From PALSA-1336 sp038203095 (GTDB lineage Bacteria; Patescibacteriota; Doudnabacteria; UBA920), in assembly GCA_038203095.1 (NCBI GenBank), contig JBBREH010000051.1, forward strand, positions 1 to 6,658: 6,658 nt of DNA, given 5' to 3'. Below are positions 5,352 through 6,658 of this stretch, in pieces. Position 1 is the stretch's first letter; each line of letters opens with the position of its first letter. Both the position numbers and the translations under genes were made by a program. Under the pieces are notes generated by a model. That model was not told where the DNA came from. It did not search any database and worked only from the letters and a program-made list of their open reading frames with translations.

Positions 5352-5546
5352 TTACCAGCTTGCTTTTACAATTCCCGGAATTTCTCCCCTGGAAGCCAAT
5401 TCTCTAAAACAAATTCTGCAAATTTTAAAATCACGCATATACCCAGCTTTACGGCCACACTTCCAACAGCGCCTAATTATCCGACTGGAAAACTTGGGTT
5501 TAATAATGCTTCTTTTAGCTTTTGCAATTTGTGCTTGTGTAGCCAT
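5352..5546 (-). CDS. rpsN: 30S ribosomal protein S14, zinc-binding type
   Basis: S14 is a 16S rRNA-binding protein of the 30S head. At 64 residues this is the short, zinc-binding form (type Z, about 61 residues). The cysteines are all present: C27-x-x-C30 (RRCWKCGR) and C43-x-x-C46 (FKICRICFREL), spaced by 12. The conserved end GEIPGIVKASW is intact. The start ATG at 5546 gives MATQAQIAKAKRS. The zinc-free long form used by many proteobacteria is ruled out by length and cysteines. It lies between rplE and rpsH as in the standard operon. The bases before the ATG are C-rich on the coding strand (CTACCCCCTAACAA), so no Shine-Dalgarno sequence is present. Confidence 0.97.
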   Translation of the reverse strand: MATQAQIAKAKRSIIKPKFSSRIIRRCWKCGRKAGYMRDFKICRICFRELASRGEIPGIVKASW

Positions 5547-5550
5547 TTGT

Positions 5551-5626
5551 TAGGGGGTAGTTGGTAGTGGGTAGTTGGTAGCCTGCATGGCTACGTACCT
5601 ACCTACTACTTACTAAATGCTAATTA
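5551..5626 (-). repeat. Inverted heptad arrays (rplE/rpsN gap)
   Basis: On the left, five units begin with TAG at exact 7-bp spacing (5551, 5558, 5565, 5572, 5579), including TAGTTGG twice. On the right, four units begin with CTA at exact 7-bp spacing (5599, 5606, 5613, 5620), and the last contains the complement of the rplE stop codon. Because CTA is the complement of TAG, the two arrays are inverted. They meet at TAGCC, TGCAT, GGCTA, which can form the hairpin tip. The array fills the 77-bp gap. Confidence 0.8.
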
Positions 5627-6166
5627 TTGCTTTTTAAAAGGAAACTTCATATATGTTAATAACTCTCTGGTAACATCGTCTTTTTTTGAATTGGTCACTA
5701 TTGAGACTTCCAGTCCGAATACATTTTCTAAGGATTCTGATGATATTTCAGGGAAGACCAACTGTTCTTTTAAGCCCAAATGGTAATTGCCTCTGCCATC
5801 AAAACCGTCTTTATTAACTCCCTGGAAATCGCGCACTCTCGGCAGAGCCACGCTAATTAACTTATCCAAGAAGCTCCACATTCTGTCACCTCTTAAAGTA
5901 CAAAACACGCCGACTATTTGATTTTCCCTGACTTTAAAACCGGCAATTGATTTCCTGGCTTTGGCTTTTACCGGCGCCTGTCCGGTAATTTTTTTAACAT
6001 CTTCCACAATCTGCTCAATCTTTTTCTTGTCTTCTTTAAATTTACCTACTCCGACATTAACTACAACTTTTAAGATCTTTGGCACCTGCATAACATTCTT
6101 AAAAGCAAACTTCTGTTTCAAAGCCGGGGCAATTTCTTTATTGAATTGTTGCTGTAATCTTTCCAT
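5624..6166 (-). CDS. rplE: 50S ribosomal protein L5
   Basis: L5 binds 5S rRNA with L18 and forms part of the central protuberance, contacting the P-site tRNA and the 30S head. The 180 residues match the family (about 179). Visible signatures are QVPKILKVVVNVGVG at about 27-41, TGQAPVKAKARKSIAGFKVR at 61-80, VTLRGDRMW-like VFCTLRGDRMWSFLDKL at 87-103, LPRVRDFQGV at 108-117 and FDGRGNYHLGLKEQLVFPEI at 122-141. The end TYMKFPFKKQ is typical. It starts with ATG, and the sequence before it is A/T-rich without a Shine-Dalgarno sequence. It lies between rplX and rpsN in canonical order, with gaps of 58 and 77 bp. Confidence 0.97.
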   Translation of the reverse strand: MERLQQQFNKEIAPALKQKFAFKNVMQVPKILKVVVNVGVGKFKEDKKKIEQIVEDVKKITGQAPVKAKARKSIAGFKVRENQIVGVFCTLRGDRMWSFLDKLISVALPRVRDFQGVNKDGFDGRGNYHLGLKEQLVFPEISSESLENVFGLEVSIVTNSKKDDVTRELLTYMKFPFKKQ

Positions 6167-6172
6167 AAAATG

Positions 6173-6221
6173 AGTTAAAAGTTGAAAGTTGAAAGTAACT
6201 TTTTACTTTTTACTTTCTACT
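6173..6221 (-). repeat. Seven in-phase heptads forming a hairpin (rplX/rplE gap)
   Basis: Four units begin with AGT at 6173, 6180, 6187 and 6194 (AGTTGAA twice). Three units ending in ACT follow in the same 7-bp phase (TTTTACT twice, TTCTACT). AGT and ACT words are complementary, and the halves join at AAAGTAACTTT, so the tract is an imperfect hairpin of about 49 bp. It fills nearly all of the 58-bp gap, ending three bases before the rplX stop codon. Confidence 0.8.
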
Positions 6222-6224
6222 TAT

Positions 6225-6548
6225 TTATACTGCTTTTCCACTGCTCTTAGCTGTCCTCTGCTTTACCCCGTTTTCTAAAAAGGTGTATTTAACTCGGGTC
6301 GGTTCACCGGAATTGGGATCAATTAACATTAATTTGGAAATCTGTAATGGACCAAAAAAAGTAACCTTTTTGCCCGGCTGGCCGGCTTGTTTGGAGCGTT
6401 CAAACCTCGTATGCAGGTTAACACCTTCAACTGTTGCCTTGCCCAGCTTGGGTAAAACTTTAATCACCTTGCCGCTTTTGCCCTTGTCCTTGCCGGACAG
6501 GATTTTAACGGTATCGCCGGTCTTAATTTTGAGTCTAATGTTGTTCAT
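6225..6548 (-). CDS. rplX: 50S ribosomal protein L24
   Basis: L24 binds the 5' domain of 23S rRNA and helps nucleate 50S assembly. The 107 residues match the family (about 103). The KOW motif is clear at about 11-31 (GDTVKILSGKDKGKSGKVIK). It is followed by EGVNLHTRFER at about 41-51 and the second half KVTFFGPLQISKLMLIDP at 61-78, GEPTRVKY at 81-88. The start ATG at 6548 gives MNNIRLKIKTGDTV, the normal N-terminus. It is the first spc gene in the window; rplN (L14), the expected upstream neighbour, lies beyond the right edge. The coding-strand bases before the ATG are entirely heptamer repeat and contain no Shine-Dalgarno sequence. Confidence 0.97.
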   Translation of the reverse strand: MNNIRLKIKTGDTVKILSGKDKGKSGKVIKVLPKLGKATVEGVNLHTRFERSKQAGQPGKKVTFFGPLQISKLMLIDPNSGEPTRVKYTFLENGVKQRTAKSSGKAV

Positions 6549-6551
6549 AAA

Positions 6552-6658
6552 TAGTGGGTAGTGAGTAGTGAGTAGTGAGTAGTGAGTAGTGAGTAGTGAG
6601 TAGTGAGTAGTGAGTAGTGAGTAGTGAGTAGTGAGTAGTGAGTAGTGAGTAGTGAGTA
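6552..6658. repeat. Pure heptamer tandem array TAGTGAG (upstream of rplX, truncated by window edge)
   Basis: One variant unit TAGTGGG (6552-6558) is followed by 14 perfect copies of TAGTGAG (6559-6656) and two bases of the next. The array starts 4 bp upstream of the rplX ATG and runs off the window, so its full length is unknown. On the coding strand the unit is CTCACTA, which has no stop codon in any frame and no ATG, GTG or TTG. The rplX frame is therefore open but startless upstream. The TAGNNNN heptad resembles the arrays at 5551-5585. Confidence 0.97.

Noticed and set aside
6552..6658. CRISPR array
   Set aside because: The units are directly adjacent 7-bp repeats with no spacers; this is a microsatellite.

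Overview
The window is a nearly complete spc ribosomal-protein operon on the minus strand. In transcription order it reads rplX (L24), rplE (L5), rpsN (S14, zinc type), rpsH (S8), rplF (L6), rplR (L18), rpsE (S5), rplO (L15), secY. Two more minus-strand genes follow: a HAD-family hydrolase and a small zincin-like metallopeptidase. At the left edge there is the 3' end of an unidentified plus-strand gene, which ends at its own hairpin terminator.

The organism is a bacterium with AT-rich DNA. I think it belongs to the Candidate Phyla Radiation (Patescibacteria), probably a Parcubacteria-like lineage. Three things point there. rpmD (L30) is missing between rpsE and rplO, a loss known to be general in that group. 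No recognisable Shine-Dalgarno sequence precedes any of the eleven complete genes. A short zincin-type metallopeptidase is present. This placement is inference, because the window has no 16S rRNA gene.

The genes look ordinary in length and motifs. The spaces between them do not. spc genes usually overlap or sit a few bases apart, but here every gap is 58 to 112 bp and filled with structured, low-complexity DNA. The gaps hold short words repeated at a fixed spacing (7, 9 or 10-11 bp). In several gaps the words on the left side are roughly reverse-complementary to those on the right, so the transcript would carry a hairpin between consecutive cistrons. Two gaps (secY/rplO and rplR/rplF) hold copies of the same 67-bp element, aligned without indels and about 84% identical. 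The tracts downstream of secY and rplE share a 14-bp heptad pair that ends on the last base of each gene's stop codon. The right edge, upstream of rplX, is a pure heptamer tandem array that runs off the window.

Layout, left to right: partial plus-strand gene and terminator (1-182); metallopeptidase (197-562); 38-bp palindrome (573-610); HAD hydrolase (611-1216); bidirectional terminator and heptad tract (1232-1298); secY (1296-2576); the spc ribosomal genes separated by structured gaps (2577-6548); heptamer array (6552-6658). Together the operon makes small- and large-subunit ribosomal proteins and the SecY channel core, the usual coupling of ribosome synthesis with protein export.
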